Positions 1-13,318 of a DNA stretch of 64,000 nucleotides are shown one piece after another; position 1 is the first letter of the stretch; the number at the start of each line of letters is the position of its first letter. Under the pieces are notes generated by a model that saw nothing but the letters and a program-made list of their open reading frames with translations, was not told where the DNA came from and ran no database searches. The stretch comes from Leptoclinus maculatus (taxonomy: Eukaryota; Chordata; Actinopteri; Perciformes; Stichaeidae): contig JAVDOI010000008.1 of NCBI GenBank assembly GCA_032191485.1, positions 1,601,501 through 1,665,500 of the forward strand, written 5' to 3'. The translations under genes were made by a program, and so were the position numbers.

Positions 1-299
1 GCACATTCCCACCAGATGAAGACGAAACAATCCCTTTGTCTGATAAAGCCAGGGTGACCATCGTTCACTGGAATCGATTCTTATCGGCTCCCAACTGCAG
101 CAGGATGCTATCAAAGCCTACTTTACGTTTCTTCACGTTATTTCCCTGTTCGTCATCGTTCAAAATACAAGTTGGTTACATTTGCTTGTTCGTTCTTAAT
201 TCTTGTCTATTCCTGCAGCGTTGCAGCCGATCTCACCCTGACTCGTCATGTTGTCCATCTCTGCACTTTGCTTTGCTCTCAGCCTCTTCTGTCACACAG

Positions 300-300
<1 letters not shown>

Positions 301-379
<79 letters not shown>
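301..379. repeat. (CA)n microsatellite
   Basis: This is an uninterrupted run of about 40 CA units. A (CT)n run follows at 454-477. Confidence 0.97.
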
Positions 380-381
<2 letters not shown>

Positions 382-2611
382 CATTTCTCCCACGCAGCTA
401 TTTTACATAAATCAAATAGTGCATTTATCCCTCTACCTCTCTTCAGCCCCTGATCTCTCTCTCTCTCTCTCTCTCTCATATACCGTCCTCTCCTCCCCCT
501 TCTAATATGTGTGGCATCTAGAACCTTCCATTTTCTCCACATTACCTTCATCTGTACTTCTTTCATCCCCATCGCCCCTCTCCTTTCACTCTCTTTCATT
601 TACCGGTCCAAATGGCAATCTTTTCACCGCAGGCCTGTCCGTCTGTCTGTCTGCAATCCTAACAATTTTCTCCAACCCCCATTAGGAGGGAGGAAGACGA
701 CCACGAAGGTGGTTGTTGCCCAGCCGAGACATCAAACGATGCCAGTTTCTATTTGCACAAATCCACATCCCTCAAAACTACCAAATCAAACTCTGTGGGC
801 TGAACGACTGACCCGGTGGTGGAGTCTTCTGAATGATATCGGAGAGAGGGTCCGTACATGGGAAAAGGTGACTGACAAGTCACAGGAGAGGAGGGAAAAC
901 TCAATACCTAGCACCATTATGAGGTGTCAAGAGCGCTTTTAACACTCATACGGTAATTGTATCGAAATTAAGTTAATTTGAATCTCCTCAAAATTGTGTT
1001 TCGTAACAGGGTTACATAATTGATTCTAAAGACTTACGCGTATAAAAAGACCGACGCATATAAGAAGATTAACACATCTTTCTTAGGTGTTTGTTACTCT
1101 GCGAGAAGTGTTAATTAACAGCATTTATTATGGGTGCTGCCCTGTACGGCCGGAGGTTATGCCATCATTACGCATGCATCATAGCTGCAGCCATCTGCAT
1201 TAAAAGGCCTCAGAACATTGATATCAAGAAACCCACTTTCCCAAACTAATTACCGTAGATTCTCCTGGAGGAGCAGATTGTGCCAAGCAGAGGATGGTGA
1301 TTTAGGACTCAACTGGCAATCGGTCTGTTTGGGCCGTTTCTGTTGGTTTTAGATGTAGACAATGAGATCAGAAAAACAAGCAGTCTATGAGTTGGTGTAC
1401 CATCCAAACCCTTCGGGTGATAAAAACATGTTGGTGCCAATTTGAAGTCATAAGATTCAGAGAGAGCCCGTGTTTTATTACATCCTCCAATGGAGGGTTT
1501 CATTGAGTTCTGGATTTCTGTTGGAATTCGACCAAGTCTTTGTCCGCTTTAGGTAGTTGCAGCTGTTGTTGTTTCTCCACATACAAGTACAGAAAGTGTT
1601 TACGAGGATAATACCTACTCCTATATTTCAGAGTTCACGTGTGAGCTGTTTTAGCAGTTTCGTGGTGCAGGTGCTCTGGACTGTAGTGTTATTCGGCAGC
1701 TGTGCATAATACATTTCTCATCATCATTGAAAAAACATCAGTATTAATGTTGAGTATTTTATAAAAAAAACAAATAAACATCAGGAGCCACAAGCAAGTG
1801 ACAAAATATTCGGCCCAAACTCAGAATGGACTGGGCTGTCACGTTGTGATAAACAGATGGATGAATGAACTTGATGGCTTCAAGGACAACACATTTACAG
1901 AGCGTTGTTAAATGATCAAGTGATCCGTAACCACGCATAACAAAACTCTACGATGATGACTATTCACAGGTGATAAACTATCTTTCAAGCATTTTGTTTA
2001 CACAGAGCCCAATGCAGCGGTTTGTTTTCACATTATATTTCATTCAGAAATTGCTGAGCAAGAATCCCCAGAGCCATGAAAGCTTTTACTTTCTTAATCT
2101 CCAAAGAGAGTCTGAAGCAAATGTTTGGAATATAAATGCGGTTTGACCTCCAAAAAAAAAATTATATTTCTAGACTTTCCCTGTGAGAACACGCTGTTTG
2201 CTTTCATTCAGATGTGTCTGTATTCATTTACACGTGGGGTGGAGATCTGAATGGGGGCATTCTAATCCTTTCTCCTGCCACAGAGGGCAGATTACTGATG
2301 ACTTACAGTATACAGTATATGAATCATGACTATAATTTAAAGACAGTGTCTCACTGAGAGCACTGTGCAGTGAGATATATACGTGCAAGAGGTTAAACGC
2401 TCCCTCGTGCATTTAACCATTCTGTTAGTTAACAATAAAAAGGTGCATGTTTGACTGCAAGTCTGCAGTAACTAGTGGCAGGGACTCTATCTGCAGCTGT
2501 GCATGTTATACATTAATCAACTATAAAAGTAAACTGTCAAAGCATATTGACTTTATTTAATAGGGAAAGTGCACATTCGTAAATATTATTATCGGCCAGA
2601 ATGGGTCACAA

Positions 2612-2635
2612 CATATATATATATATATATATATA
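2612..2635. repeat. (AT)n microsatellite
   Basis: About twelve AT units without interruption. Confidence 0.95.
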
Positions 2636-3800
2636 AAGAATATAGGATAAAAATTAAAGCAGTTATGGAAATAGTTTGAATGCAGGCAGAGCAATACTAA
2701 AAATAGATTGTTGGTTAAGATATCTTTTCAAGATTGTTCTTTAAAGTGTCAAATTATCTGTTTATGCAGTTAACCTCCCTAAACCATAAAGGATTGATGA
2801 TGAAGACCATGAGATATGGTTGAAAGCCCTGGAAAAAGCTCGTACGTGGACCTTTGATTAAGATTATTATGTCAAAATAAAGGGTTCAACTGAACTACTA
2901 AATCATATTTGTATTTTTAAGGTTGGAGCATTAAATCAAAACTATCACAGATCATCCGGTACTCTCATCCATCCAATAACTTCAGCTCCTTACTAAACTG
3001 ATACCCTATTGGACTACATTTGGGATTGTTTCTCCCTTTTTGTTATGTTGAATCTTCTCTGATAGTAACACCTGCTGACATTTTCTCTTCTCCAACTATG
3101 AGATGCTTCAGAAAGAAAATGACTTCAATAATGACAACACCATCAAGGGGGGGGTTTTGCCACAGGTTACATCCAACAAAGGCCATTAAGTTACCTCCTG
3201 TTCATTTTAAAGAACATTGCCCCCAATAGACAAGAGGGAGACTAACAAAGAGCAGTACAACATTTGAACCCAGAGTAAAGCACTTGCATGGGTTTGGAAA
3301 CCTCCTATATGTTTAACATGCGCCTGGATTTACTCCACATGCTGCACGATCCACCATTTGGTAAGAGTAGGTGCCGAGAGCAGATTTCTCATTTTGGAAA
3401 ATGGTACTCATCAACTTGAATACAGACCCATATTCACACACCGTTCATGCTCCTTGTTACACTTAACATGCACAGAGTGGAGAAATGTGGGTGGCAGCAC
3501 GTGCTAGAGCTCATTCAGAATCACTGTCTACGTCATCTGATCCTCCATCTTTATGGTAATGGCAAAGATGTGAGATGGGTGGAGTTAGCCGAGGCATTGA
3601 GCAGAGTGACAAATTAAAAACCGAAATAAATGGCACGGCCATTGTCTTTTTTTCTCCAACACCTTCGCACTTTAATGGTTAGTTAACAAAAGCATCGGCC
3701 TGGAACGAAAAAAAGTCTGGATCTCTCCATTTAAATCTATTCATCACTCACTCTCTTTCAGATCCAAACCCAGGCTCTGTGTTTCGTTGCCATGGCAATG

Positions 3801-3825
3801 CCCCCCCCCCCCCCCCCCCCCCCCC
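3801..3825. repeat. Poly(C) run
   Basis: Twenty-five C residues in a row. Length in such runs is error-prone in sequencing and assembly. Confidence 0.9.
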
Positions 3826-4989
3826 GAAGTACCTTACATTTCAGTTTCAAACATGGCATACAACAAAGCTCTCACTAGAGAAGATACTTGCACTTTGTGG
3901 AGACATCTGGAGACCTGTTTTGATTCGCTTGTTTTAAAATGCAACTATGAAATTGCTGTTTGGAGAGGACGTTGAGGCTTGAAAAGCAGACTGGCTGAGG
4001 TATCATCGTGTCACGGGGAGGTGGTGATTCAGTCCTGCTGGGGTCATGCGGCAGGTAGACACGCTTGTCTCTTTTATTTAGCTGCCTAATAACTCACCCA
4101 GGTGCTGAAACAACATTGTTCAAGTTGCTCGTTCTTACTATCACCGCGTTGAAATGTTTGGAAAGATGGCCAGGTGCATGCGTGTCGATTCAGAATGGAA
4201 TCCACGATGAAACGGGAAGAGAAAGAGTCTCGACAAATCTTGTGGAATAAACCACACTGATCAGATCATTGGCAAGAGAGACTCGATTCCCACCCGGTGG
4301 TAACATGTGACGTGTTCTCAGATAATGGCGGTGTCCAATAACTACCTATTTACGTATTATATTCACTGTCTGACATTTTATGAGTGTCTAGGTTCTGAGT
4401 GTAAAATTCATCCTGTACATATTGCCTTCAAGAAATGCAACAGAAAAAGTAGTCTCCATGGCATGTTCACCCACAATCCACAACCCGGACTGGTCAACAA
4501 ACATGGTGCGTCCCATCTCAAGGGAGGAGGAGTGGTCTGTAGCGTTTTGCTGGGCTTGCTCGGGATAGCATGAAGAAGTGCAATTGACCCTTCACTAAGC
4601 CCCGCCCCCCGCTGCCACTCCGTCAAGCTACCAGAGCTACCATGGAGCCCACACTGTCACGAACTGCACTCCTTGAATAAATATTTTAAACAGATTTTTA
4701 AATAGAAGCAGACTGAAGGGTCTTGAATATGCGTTTGGAGGATATAAGGGTTTAACTTCTCACCCTGCAGTGATGGACAGGTGTACTCCAGGAAACTGTG
4801 ACATCACTGTGTATAGGAGTGGTTAACGGTACAACAATGCAGACGTCTTACTTCTTGGTTGTGTGAAACTTTCCACTAGAGAGGGCAGTGAAACGCTGCT
4901 TTTCAGCCCGATGTTAAGGTACTTTTAAAAAATGTGGCCCAACCGTACGATTGCATTAACATGCCTCCACAGATCCAGATCACCAAGTA

Positions 4990-5540
4990 ATTAGTAGACT
5001 TTTTTGGAAATACACTTCTCCGCTTTCATGCCGAGAGTTAGATGAATAGACCCACAACCCACCCATATGCATATGCTTTGTATGAATAGGAAGACAGGAG
5101 ACAATTAGCTTAGCTTAGCATAAAGACTAGTCGCAAGGGGGGGGATCAGCAATCCAGGCTAACACCTCGAGAGGTAACAAATTGACACCTTGTATCTCGT
5201 TTCTTTAATCTGTACGCAGGAATGGAAAGATGACAATTCGTGGTTTTACAGCAACTTGCTGAAACAAGTTCTTGGAAAACAACTCAGCGTCTTCAAGAGT
5301 CTTCTCGTTAGAGATTAGGGGCTAACGGCGGAGACGCTGCACATAAGTGCTGGGTGGATGCATAAACTGTTGTTACTCATTCTTAAACCACCAATAGTCA
5401 GGTAATGTTTGTGTACAAAAAGAACTGATGTAATGGTCTCCAGCTTCATAGTTATTGTACGGATATGAGAACGGTATTGATCCTCTCATCTAACAAAAGT
5501 GAATATGCGTATTTACCGAAATGTCAAACTATTCCTTTAA
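4990..5540. mobile_element. Relative of the GTTAGCTTAGC fold-back family
   Basis: The left arm has GGAAATACACTTCTCCGCTTT, then GAGAGTTAGATGA and ATTAGCTTAGCTTAGCATAAA. The right arm ends CGAAATGTCAAACTATTCCTTTAA. These are diverged copies of the arms seen at 52380-52755, further apart. Confidence 0.5.
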
Positions 5541-6117
5541 TTCCAGACATAAATGGGTTCTCAGAAATACACACAGGGTCAGTGTTGATCGATCATGTAT
5601 TCTCATTAAAGGTGCTAAAATGGCTGCATGTAACAGCACGGAACGGCAGAGCTAACATCGTTCCCCTGAGGGGGGAACCGGACGGTGGGCGCTGCGCTTT
5701 TCACAAGGACGGCGTGGGTCAAGACGGTGTTATAATCAGAGATTAGGTAGCCAGGTGGGCACGCCCACGTCCACTAAGATACACGCGCAAAGCAAAGAGA
5801 AGAGAAGCTCCGATTACATCACACTCAAGAGAGACTTCATTCTCTGCTCAGGTAGACGTTACTCCATCGTATCTTTACATGGCAAATAGTGTGAAAGAAA
5901 ACTAAACCTTACATGTAAAATATACGGTACGGACATGTGTGTTCACGTGTGCATGCAACCAGTTTCGTGTGTTCACATGTTTGTGTGTACAGCCATGTGC
6001 TGGGCGACATGTGCAATTCTGCGCTTGCTCATTTTGAATGTAAATCTGATGTCAAGCTGAAAGCTGAAGAGGGAATGTGTGGGTGGCAATCGCTTCCAGC
6101 TTAGACCCTCTGAGAGA

Positions 6118-6219
6118 ACTGAGAGAGAGAGAGAGAGACAGAGTTAAAAGAGTGGGAGGGAGGGATGTAGACATACATGAGTAAGAGGTTGGTTAAAAAA
6201 GAAAAAAGAAAAAGGAACA

Positions 6220-6259
<40 letters not shown>

Positions 6260-6500
6260 AGGGGGGGGTGGGTAAGTGTTCGTGTAGGAGTAGGAGGGAC
6301 AGCGCGAGAGCAAGACTGTATGGAGTGAAGACAGGATGACAGAAAGAGAGAGCTGGAGAGAGGGAAAACGAGAGAGAAAGGGTGAAATGGAGGAAACGCA
6401 TCTCGGGGAGCTTCAACAAGAGAGGGAGAGTGAGGGGGAGTTGCACTGAGGAAGGGGGAGTTGAATGGAGAGAGGGAGGGAGGGAGCACAAGAGCCAGAG
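6118..6500. repeat. Purine-rich tract with (GT)n
   Basis: GAGAGA text surrounds a (GT)n run at 6222-6258 and a G-run. The minus strand is strongly CT-rich, so long apparent reading frames here are low-complexity artefacts. Confidence 0.85.
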
Positions 6501-7159
6501 ATGGAGACTGGAGTGGGAGTGGGTGTCTTAATAGCGCTGAAAATGCTCAGGGCTTTTTGTATGTTTGCCTTTGTTATGATAGAACGCTGGTTGGCTCCCT
6601 GTTTGCTTTTGATCCATGAACTGTGACTACAGATGCAAGGCGGTCTCTCCTGTGCTCCTCTCATTGCATCATTTAATGTACACCTGCTGTCATCTAGAGC
6701 CCAGCAGGTAAAGCAAGGCACTAGAGCTGCAAGAGGTTTCGGGGTTTTTTTGTTCCCCACGCAGAGAACATTTCGGAAACATTTATCTTGACGAGTCTCG
6801 GTCACTCGCTGAGCCGATGAAGCTCTGCAGTGGCTGTACAAACCGATCTAAAAGAGGAAAATGTGCGCAGATGTTGAGAAACGCTGGCACGGAGCTGATT
6901 TTAAACGCAGAGAGCGTGCGAGGAGTCGATCCTTCATGCAGCAGCAGCAGCAGCATCATCTCTCAGCAAGCCTTGACCTCGCTATCAGAGTCCATTCTGC
7001 TCTCCGAACAAATCGCTAATGGACAGTGTGTGCAAACAGCTACAGTACGTTTCCTTGAATGATGTATGTTATTTATAGAGTCTCCCATTTAGCGGTGTGC
7101 CGATCGATTTGCTGAGCGGCCATATTAGTTCATGTGAAGGGCTTTTCGATGGTGAAGCA

Positions 7160-7390
7160 TAAAAGTACAGCTGCAACTAATAATTAATTATTTATTTATC
7201 TTATTCTTGATGATCAATTGAATCATCTTTGAGTCTATACAATATCTGTGAGAAATGCCCAAAGTGTCGTCTTCAGATTGCTTGTTTTGCCCAACAATCG
7301 TATAAAACAGCAAATCTTCATATTTGAGAAGCTGAAAACGAATAATATTCAACATTATTGGTTATTAAAAGACAGGTGCACTCCGCCAAA
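7160..7390 (+). repeat. Interspersed repeat with CTGCAACTAA end
   Basis: The text CAGCTGCAACTAATAATTAA, CCCAAAGTGTCGTCTTCAGA, TTGTTTTGCCCAACAATC and ATTTGAGAAGCTGAAAACGA follows the order of a common fish repeat also seen near 26107, 47285 and 55058. Confidence 0.6.
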
Positions 7391-10300
7391 GGTCAGTGTA
7401 CTTCTTTTTCTAAAGCTTGAAGAAATAACCTCGATTTCTGCTTGTGGCTTCAGATTTTCAGCAGAGAGCCTGTGTTGCAAACTGGAGGCGTGGAGTTTGA
7501 AAGGTGTGGGTGTTTAGCAGGCAGAGAGCGTCTAATGAAAGGCACTATGGGAAACGTAGGAACCAGGATTCTTTGGGCATGACTAATGGAGAGCCGAAGT
7601 GAAACCAGGACCCAGGTTCTGATCCAGAAGTAAGAAAACCGTGTAACCTAAGTGGCGTACTCTGTATATCTGGTTAAAGACGATCATTTTTTTAAGTTTT
7701 ATCCAATATTTCTATCTTTAGTGGCATTTAACACATATTTTATAAGCCCTAGACCACCGCGGGATGGACATCATGGCTCGACATAAGACGGTTCCTCCAG
7801 CCTGTCTGTAGAGACAGCAGGGCAGACAGGACTGAACGCTGCAGAGGTTTACAGCCCTTCACAGAAAGGTTACGGCTAAGATTACTTTGAGAGCATGCAG
7901 AAGAAACTACTGCGCCATGAAAATTTACAAGCGCAGCAGCACGGGTACTTATCATTTTTTACTTGGTTTTGTCCATATCCATAAAATTCACCAACACTTT
8001 CTACTGATGTATTTGTTGTTTAGACGCATGAAACGTTCAACTACTAAAAGCTTAAGGGCTGCACTGGATACCACTTTGTCTTACAATATGGGAAGTAAAC
8101 CCACAGAACACACTTAATTCTTTGTGAAAGGCCGATGAAAGAAACCTTTAATGAGAGATTGCATTGAGTAACTGAAGCAGAGACGAGCTCGAATGTGACG
8201 TCATGGCTTTGGTTCAACCTGTTATCTCTCCCAACTCGTCAAACACCACCGCTTGGTCAGTGCTCCTCGGGCGTCTGATACCGGTTCACCAAAGCATCCT
8301 TTAGAGTCTGTATGAGACATTCACAACCATTGACTTAGCATAAAGAGCGAGAAAGTCCGTGTTGGACGGGTGGTGAGTGGAGGGTGGGCCAAGTAAACAC
8401 AGCTAATGAAGCGAGTACGCGAAATGCACACAAGTCCAAGTATTTCAACTCGGACGACAAATTCGCGTGACGGCGTGTCGCGAGAGCCTATCGGCATTGA
8501 GATTGTCGTCACTAAGGTCCTGACGTTGTTGAGTCAGAAATGGAGAAAGGAACAGCTACACTGTTAGCATAGCCTTGCACCGAAGGATCCGAACTCCCCT
8601 CAGGAAACGAGGTTGTGTTGACGAGGGACTAAAAGTCAGGATATATCTGCCTCTGCCCCATCCCAACTCCACGGAAGGGCAACACTAAATAGCTGCAGTA
8701 TCCCCTTTTCAATGATTAATCAAGTGATAATTAACCTTCTGTTCATCAACTAATCTTTTCAGCTCTACATGTAAATGTGGAAAATACCATGCAAACCCTG
8801 ACTGGAAGAGCCATGGAAGACCGGTCTAAAATAGAGACAAAGTTACACGGTTACATAAATAAATCATCGGCAGTGTGAACGTTACACAACAGCTGAAAGT
8901 ACAGAACATACAATAATGCTCAAGTGTACAGTGAAATGATGGGGCTTTTTAAATAGCTCTCGCTGTAACTGCAAACTCAAAAACAAAATGCCACAGAGTG
9001 AGAAAGAAGCAGCAGCCAACAAGCCCGATCATGACACATTTTGACTGCTGATCACAAGTTTCTCTACTCGACATGAACAGTAGGAGCCAAGTTGGCAGAC
9101 GATCAAATTTCTGGACAATCCTTTGTATTCTCAAAACCGATTTGCCGAGCAAAATGGTTTTTTGAATTTCACAAGCCACTAGTAAAAGTCTCTTTGCTGA
9201 GTATTTGTATGATGCTAAAGCTGTCATAGGTCGATTTTTATAAGTTTGAATCAGGAAAAAAGCATTTCTCGTGTCGGGTTCAGAGAAATGAACCGATAGG
9301 GCCATTTGCTTCTGAAGCATCTGAGGTCAACTTTTGAGCAGCAGAGCTTCATTCTGAGCTGTCGATCGACGGCCTGTCGATTGCTTTTTACCTCGGTGGG
9401 ATGTGAGGGGAGGAGAGAGTGAGCGCGTGTTCCTCTCTATGCTTCTCTGCAAAATGCACCTACCGCAGCTTCGACGCAAAGAAATGACAGGTCTAATTTT
9501 GGATCAAGCTTGCGTTTCAGTTTGGGAACTATTTTTTTTAGAGCAAAGAGAAGAGAGTGCAGTCTGATCTGATGCTTGTCATAGTACATTATTTACTGTA
9601 CATGTGCTTTTCCCCCACAGTAGAACAAGAAGACATCAGGAGCCAACAGACACTCGAACCCTGAAAACCACCTCACCGAGCTACTCAGCGTGTCACAGAA
9701 CAGGTGTTGGATTTATGAAGTCTTTTATTGAGCTTTTAGCGTTTTTTCGGGAAAGAGTTGTTTTAACCCTCGCGATAAAAATCGACTGAGCTGTCCAGCG
9801 TTGAAGGAGCTATACATAAACACCGCTTTATGCAGAGTTTTACTGCTCGGATATCACATTGCATGTGAGGAAAATGGCAGATGGTGCGCGGTGGACTGTT
9901 TGTGCTCTTGAGCTTGACGACAAACCCGCAGAAAACACACAGAGAAAAGTGATGTCATCGGCCAAATGAGGTGAAGCTTAGCAGCATGTTTACAGCTATA
10001 CGTGTACTTTTTTTTAAATGTAGTATTTAAAAGTAATGCAAAAGAGTGTATCCACAGATTAAGATATCTGTGCAGTAATATTGATACGCCATCTTGTAAC
10101 ATATGACTGCAGGAATGAAAAGGCAGACTCACTGTTAAACATTCTCAACATCAGCGTTGTTTTCAATCCTGTAATACAAACATAATGAGATGTATTTCTG
10201 TAATGAGAGACAACATGTACAATCTTTCCACTTAGAATCAAACATAAGCCATCAGATGATATGAGTTGGATTCACATATATGTAAATTTGAGGGGGGGGA

Positions 10301-11070
10301 GAGTCAAATAAGAAGACAAATATGTCCTACCTAGATCAGGTGGGGGGGGTCTTGTTGTGCTTTGTGTCCACACTTCTAGACAAAGTCTCTGGGTTTCCAG
10401 TCTATGTGACCCCACAGTCAGCTGACGCCAGCTATGACCGGAGATGCATTCGCTGACTTCCGCCTGTATTCCACTGAGTGTCGGTGTCTGTTTGAATCTG
10501 CAGCAGCTCCGTAGTTTGTGTTACATTCCAGCGAGCATCGACACCGGTTCTGAATCGATACTCCAAAAGCACACAGTGATACTGACGTCTATAAATAACT
10601 GAGCGTGTTGGTGTATCTGCATGCGGCACCTGCCAACAAGTGTCATGACACACGTGCGTTTGTCTGACTTGTCTGTTAAGCAGGTGACCGTCCTCTGGAG
10701 GGTTTATAAGGCCGTGTTCTGAGTTCCAGACAGAGCAGCGTATTGCTCAAATAGCCCCCGCCGTCAAATAAGCCAAGAAGAAGAAAAAGGAGTCAAAAAG
10801 AAAAGCCCAATACAGCAAAACACTTTCTCGTTGCAAATTAATCAACGTTGGCCTTAAATCAATCCATGACCGTTAAATATTTATTAGACAAACAGGTATA
10901 TGAATAAATGATAAACCGCTAGTCTCCACTACCAAGGCACCTGGAAACAGGGCTCCTTCAAGGGATGTATCTCTAAAGTCAATTCTTAAGATATAATAGA
11001 AAAAGTACTATAGCGGTCTTATAATAAATCTAAAGTACAATACTATACAACTATGACAGAAAACTATAAA

Positions 11071-11112
11071 CTAAATATATATATATATACTTATATATAT
11101 ATAAATATATAA
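11071..11112. repeat. AT-rich dinucleotide tract
   Basis: Imperfect (AT)n with a CTT interruption, in a wider AT-rich stretch from about 10980 to 11300. Confidence 0.8.
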
Positions 11113-11551
11113 TACCTTAAATAAATATTATAGCCAAGTAACATTTAAGAGATATAAAATACCATCAAGTGCAATATGGTGACCATAAACTCACTACTGA
11201 GCACCACAGACACACTAGAAGTCCCTATATAACCATTATAGGAGTATTATTTATCTTATCAAATACAAACACTATCAATAAAAAGTAATCATCAAGTTAA
11301 ACTGGTGTAGGCGGTCTGTAGGTGGGAGGACGTCCTTCCTAAAAGGTACTGCACAGGTAAATTCGCAACGGCAGGCCTTTACTTCTCCAAAGTGCTGAAT
11401 TTTTCCTTTGAGGTGACCCAAAAGTGCCACTATGATAAGAGTACAGGGTGACAGTTAGTAAGTAGGCCACTGTTCGTTATCTCGCATCCTCGGACTAATT
11501 AGAGAGAGGAAAAACGACAGAAAAACAAACACTCCCAAAGCCAGCTGAGTG

Positions 11552-11779
11552 TTATAATTTCACACTGAGGCGCTGTTCATCCTCCCCCCGCCTCCCCCCG
11601 GCAGCAGCAGCCTGCTTCTTCGGCACCGGCAGCAGCGGCTGTTCCGCGGCGGGCAGTCCGGCTGAGAGATCCTCCTCCCCGGCCTCTCCCTGTCCTCTCT
11701 CCCCGGTGCCCTCCGCCCCGACCCTGCACTCGCAATTCCGGTGACCGACGGAAGATCCGCTGAGGCCAATTTCTCTCAT
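11552..11779 (-). CDS. Possible first-exon reading frame, 75 residues, unrecognised
   Basis: Read leftwards, an ATG opens a 75-codon frame beginning MREIGLSGSSVGHRNCECR, rich in Gly, Glu, Ala and Arg, and closing at a TAA. It sits at the left edge of a CpG-rich block, where the window's base composition is otherwise near-average. I do not recognise the protein, and no clear donor site is seen before the stop, so it may be untranslated leader sequence. A TAAAAG just before the ATG could be read as a splice acceptor. It might belong to an alternative promoter of the leftward SynGAP gene, but nothing in the residues shows this. Confidence 0.25.
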   Translation of the reverse strand: MREIGLSGSSVGHRNCECRVGAEGTGERGQGEAGEEDLSAGLPAAEQPLLPVPKKQAAAAGGRRGEDEQRLSVKL

Positions 11780-12260
11780 CTTTTAGATGGGAATGTTTCT
11801 GCGATGGTTTCCTTAGTGGGTGTCCGTCTTGTGCATGTCGAAAAATGAACTTGCCAAGGATGGGCGGGCGGGCGGGTGGGTGGGAGGTAAACGCGTTTCT
11901 GCTCCGGGCTCAGAAGAAAACTCTGGTGCTTAATTGCAATCGAAAGCTATGCATGCAGGCAGAGGGGAAAAGAGCTGCGTATCTGGATGTGCATTCGTGT
12001 GTGTGTGTATGCACGTGCGTCCCTGCGAGCGTGCGTGTCCGTGCCCATGTGTGCGTGAAGGAGCGGCGCGGTGCGCAATAGGTCCGCCTCTCTGTATGTG
12101 CTCCAATTCGCGCTCCGCTCCGCTCTCTACTGCGCCTTTTTTCTGTCCCGATCGGAACCCTTCAACGGGGCAGCCAGCGAGCAAGAAGGAACAATTTAAA
12201 ACGGAAGCTTTAATTTCCAAATACAAGCGGAGATATTGTGGATAAGCACCAACAACCACA
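11570..12260 (-). promoter_or_regulatory. CpG-rich, promoter-like block
   Basis: CpG pairs are frequent here (CTTCGGCACCGGCAGCAGCG, TTCCGCGGCGGGC, GACCGACGGAAGATCCG), against few in the flanks. Long CT/GA tracts follow at 12618-12846, and the gene-like frame at 11552-11779 reads away from them. This arrangement is typical of a vertebrate unmethylated promoter. Leftward direction is inferred from the position of the reading frame and the pyrimidine tracts; no TATA box was found. Confidence 0.45.
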
Positions 12261-12617
12261 GAGCGGTGTGGCAAGAGTGGGGGGAAAAAACACACGAACG
12301 GAGTCGGTGGAGTGGCCAAGCAAACGCCACAGAATAAAGTAAAAAAAAAAAAACTGCAATGGGTAAAAAAAAAACTGAACGCGTGCCAGAAGCTGACAGG
12401 CAGCACAAGAAAAAACTAAATACGAGGCGTTAATGGCAACTAAGTCCTCCGTCTTTCTTCCCACCAAACGGCGGTTCGTCCTCAAGTAATCCGCCTGGCG
12501 AGCGATGGATGTTGTAGTGACTCCTGTCTGCTGCCTGGACGCAGATAATCCTGCACAGGTGGACAGCAGTGCAGTTTAGGGAGGGAGCAGCAGCGCACTG
12601 ATGCCCTGCACTTCAGT

Positions 12618-12627
12618 CTCTCTCTCA

Positions 12628-12667
<40 letters not shown>

Positions 12668-12802
12668 CTCTCTCTCTCTCTGTATTTCCAGTGTAAGAAA
12701 GAGAGAGAGAGGGATGTTTAGAAAGGGGTTGGGCTGGCTGGATTCCTGCTGGGACCTGGAGTGATTTTTAAGCCCCGCAAGAAGCCCTCATCACTTTCTC
12801 TC

Positions 12803-12845
<43 letters not shown>

Positions 12846-12846
12846 A
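12618..12846. repeat. (CT)n tracts beside the CpG-rich block
   Basis: The runs at 12618-12682 and 12799-12846 are separated by ordinary sequence with a short GAGAGA piece. Read leftwards they are GA tracts upstream of the putative promoter. Confidence 0.9.
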
Positions 12847-13049
12847 ATTCTTCCACTATTCCTTTTTGCCTCTCTCACCCGTCTCTGTTTTCCTTTCACC
12901 TTTCTACAGACACGCACACGTGCACACACAGCACAGTGTGAAGTTCAGCGCGGAGGGGGGGGGGGGGGGCAAAATGCGTGGGAAGCATTCATGTCATTAC
13001 TCACACAATATAAGCCCAGAGCATACCACCTGCCCATGCATACTGTGTT

Positions 13050-13051
<2 letters not shown>

Positions 13052-13133
<82 letters not shown>
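13052..13133. repeat. (CA)n microsatellite
   Basis: About 41 uninterrupted CA units. A second (CA)n lies at 13291-13342 with one CCC interruption, and a G-run at about 12954-12969. Confidence 0.97.
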
Positions 13134-13136
<3 letters not shown>

Positions 13137-13286
13137 TCATGACCAATCAAAGTTAAAAATTAGAATGCTAATTTCTATACCCAAGCCTTGCATGATCCCT
13201 GCTTATTTCCCATGAGCTCCATAATATAGAAATACTGCTCAGAAATCCATATGATAACCAGCCAGCCAAAACATCCAATTATGTAA

Positions 13287-13318
<32 letters not shown>

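Larger units (their letters stand above)
1..4989. other. Non-coding stretch, no gene recognised
   Basis: Apart from the simple repeats at 301-477, 2612 and 3801, I see nothing supportable. The longest frames are translations of (CA)n or short random openings without splice-bounded similarity. If SynGAP continues past the left edge, this is intron. Confidence 0.5.
5541..11551. other. Non-coding stretch, no gene recognised
   Basis: It holds the purine/GT tract at 6118-6500, the repeat at 7160-7390 with a fragment of the same family near 8690-8765, and AT-rich sequence at about 11 kb. No protein similarity was seen on either strand. Confidence 0.5.
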
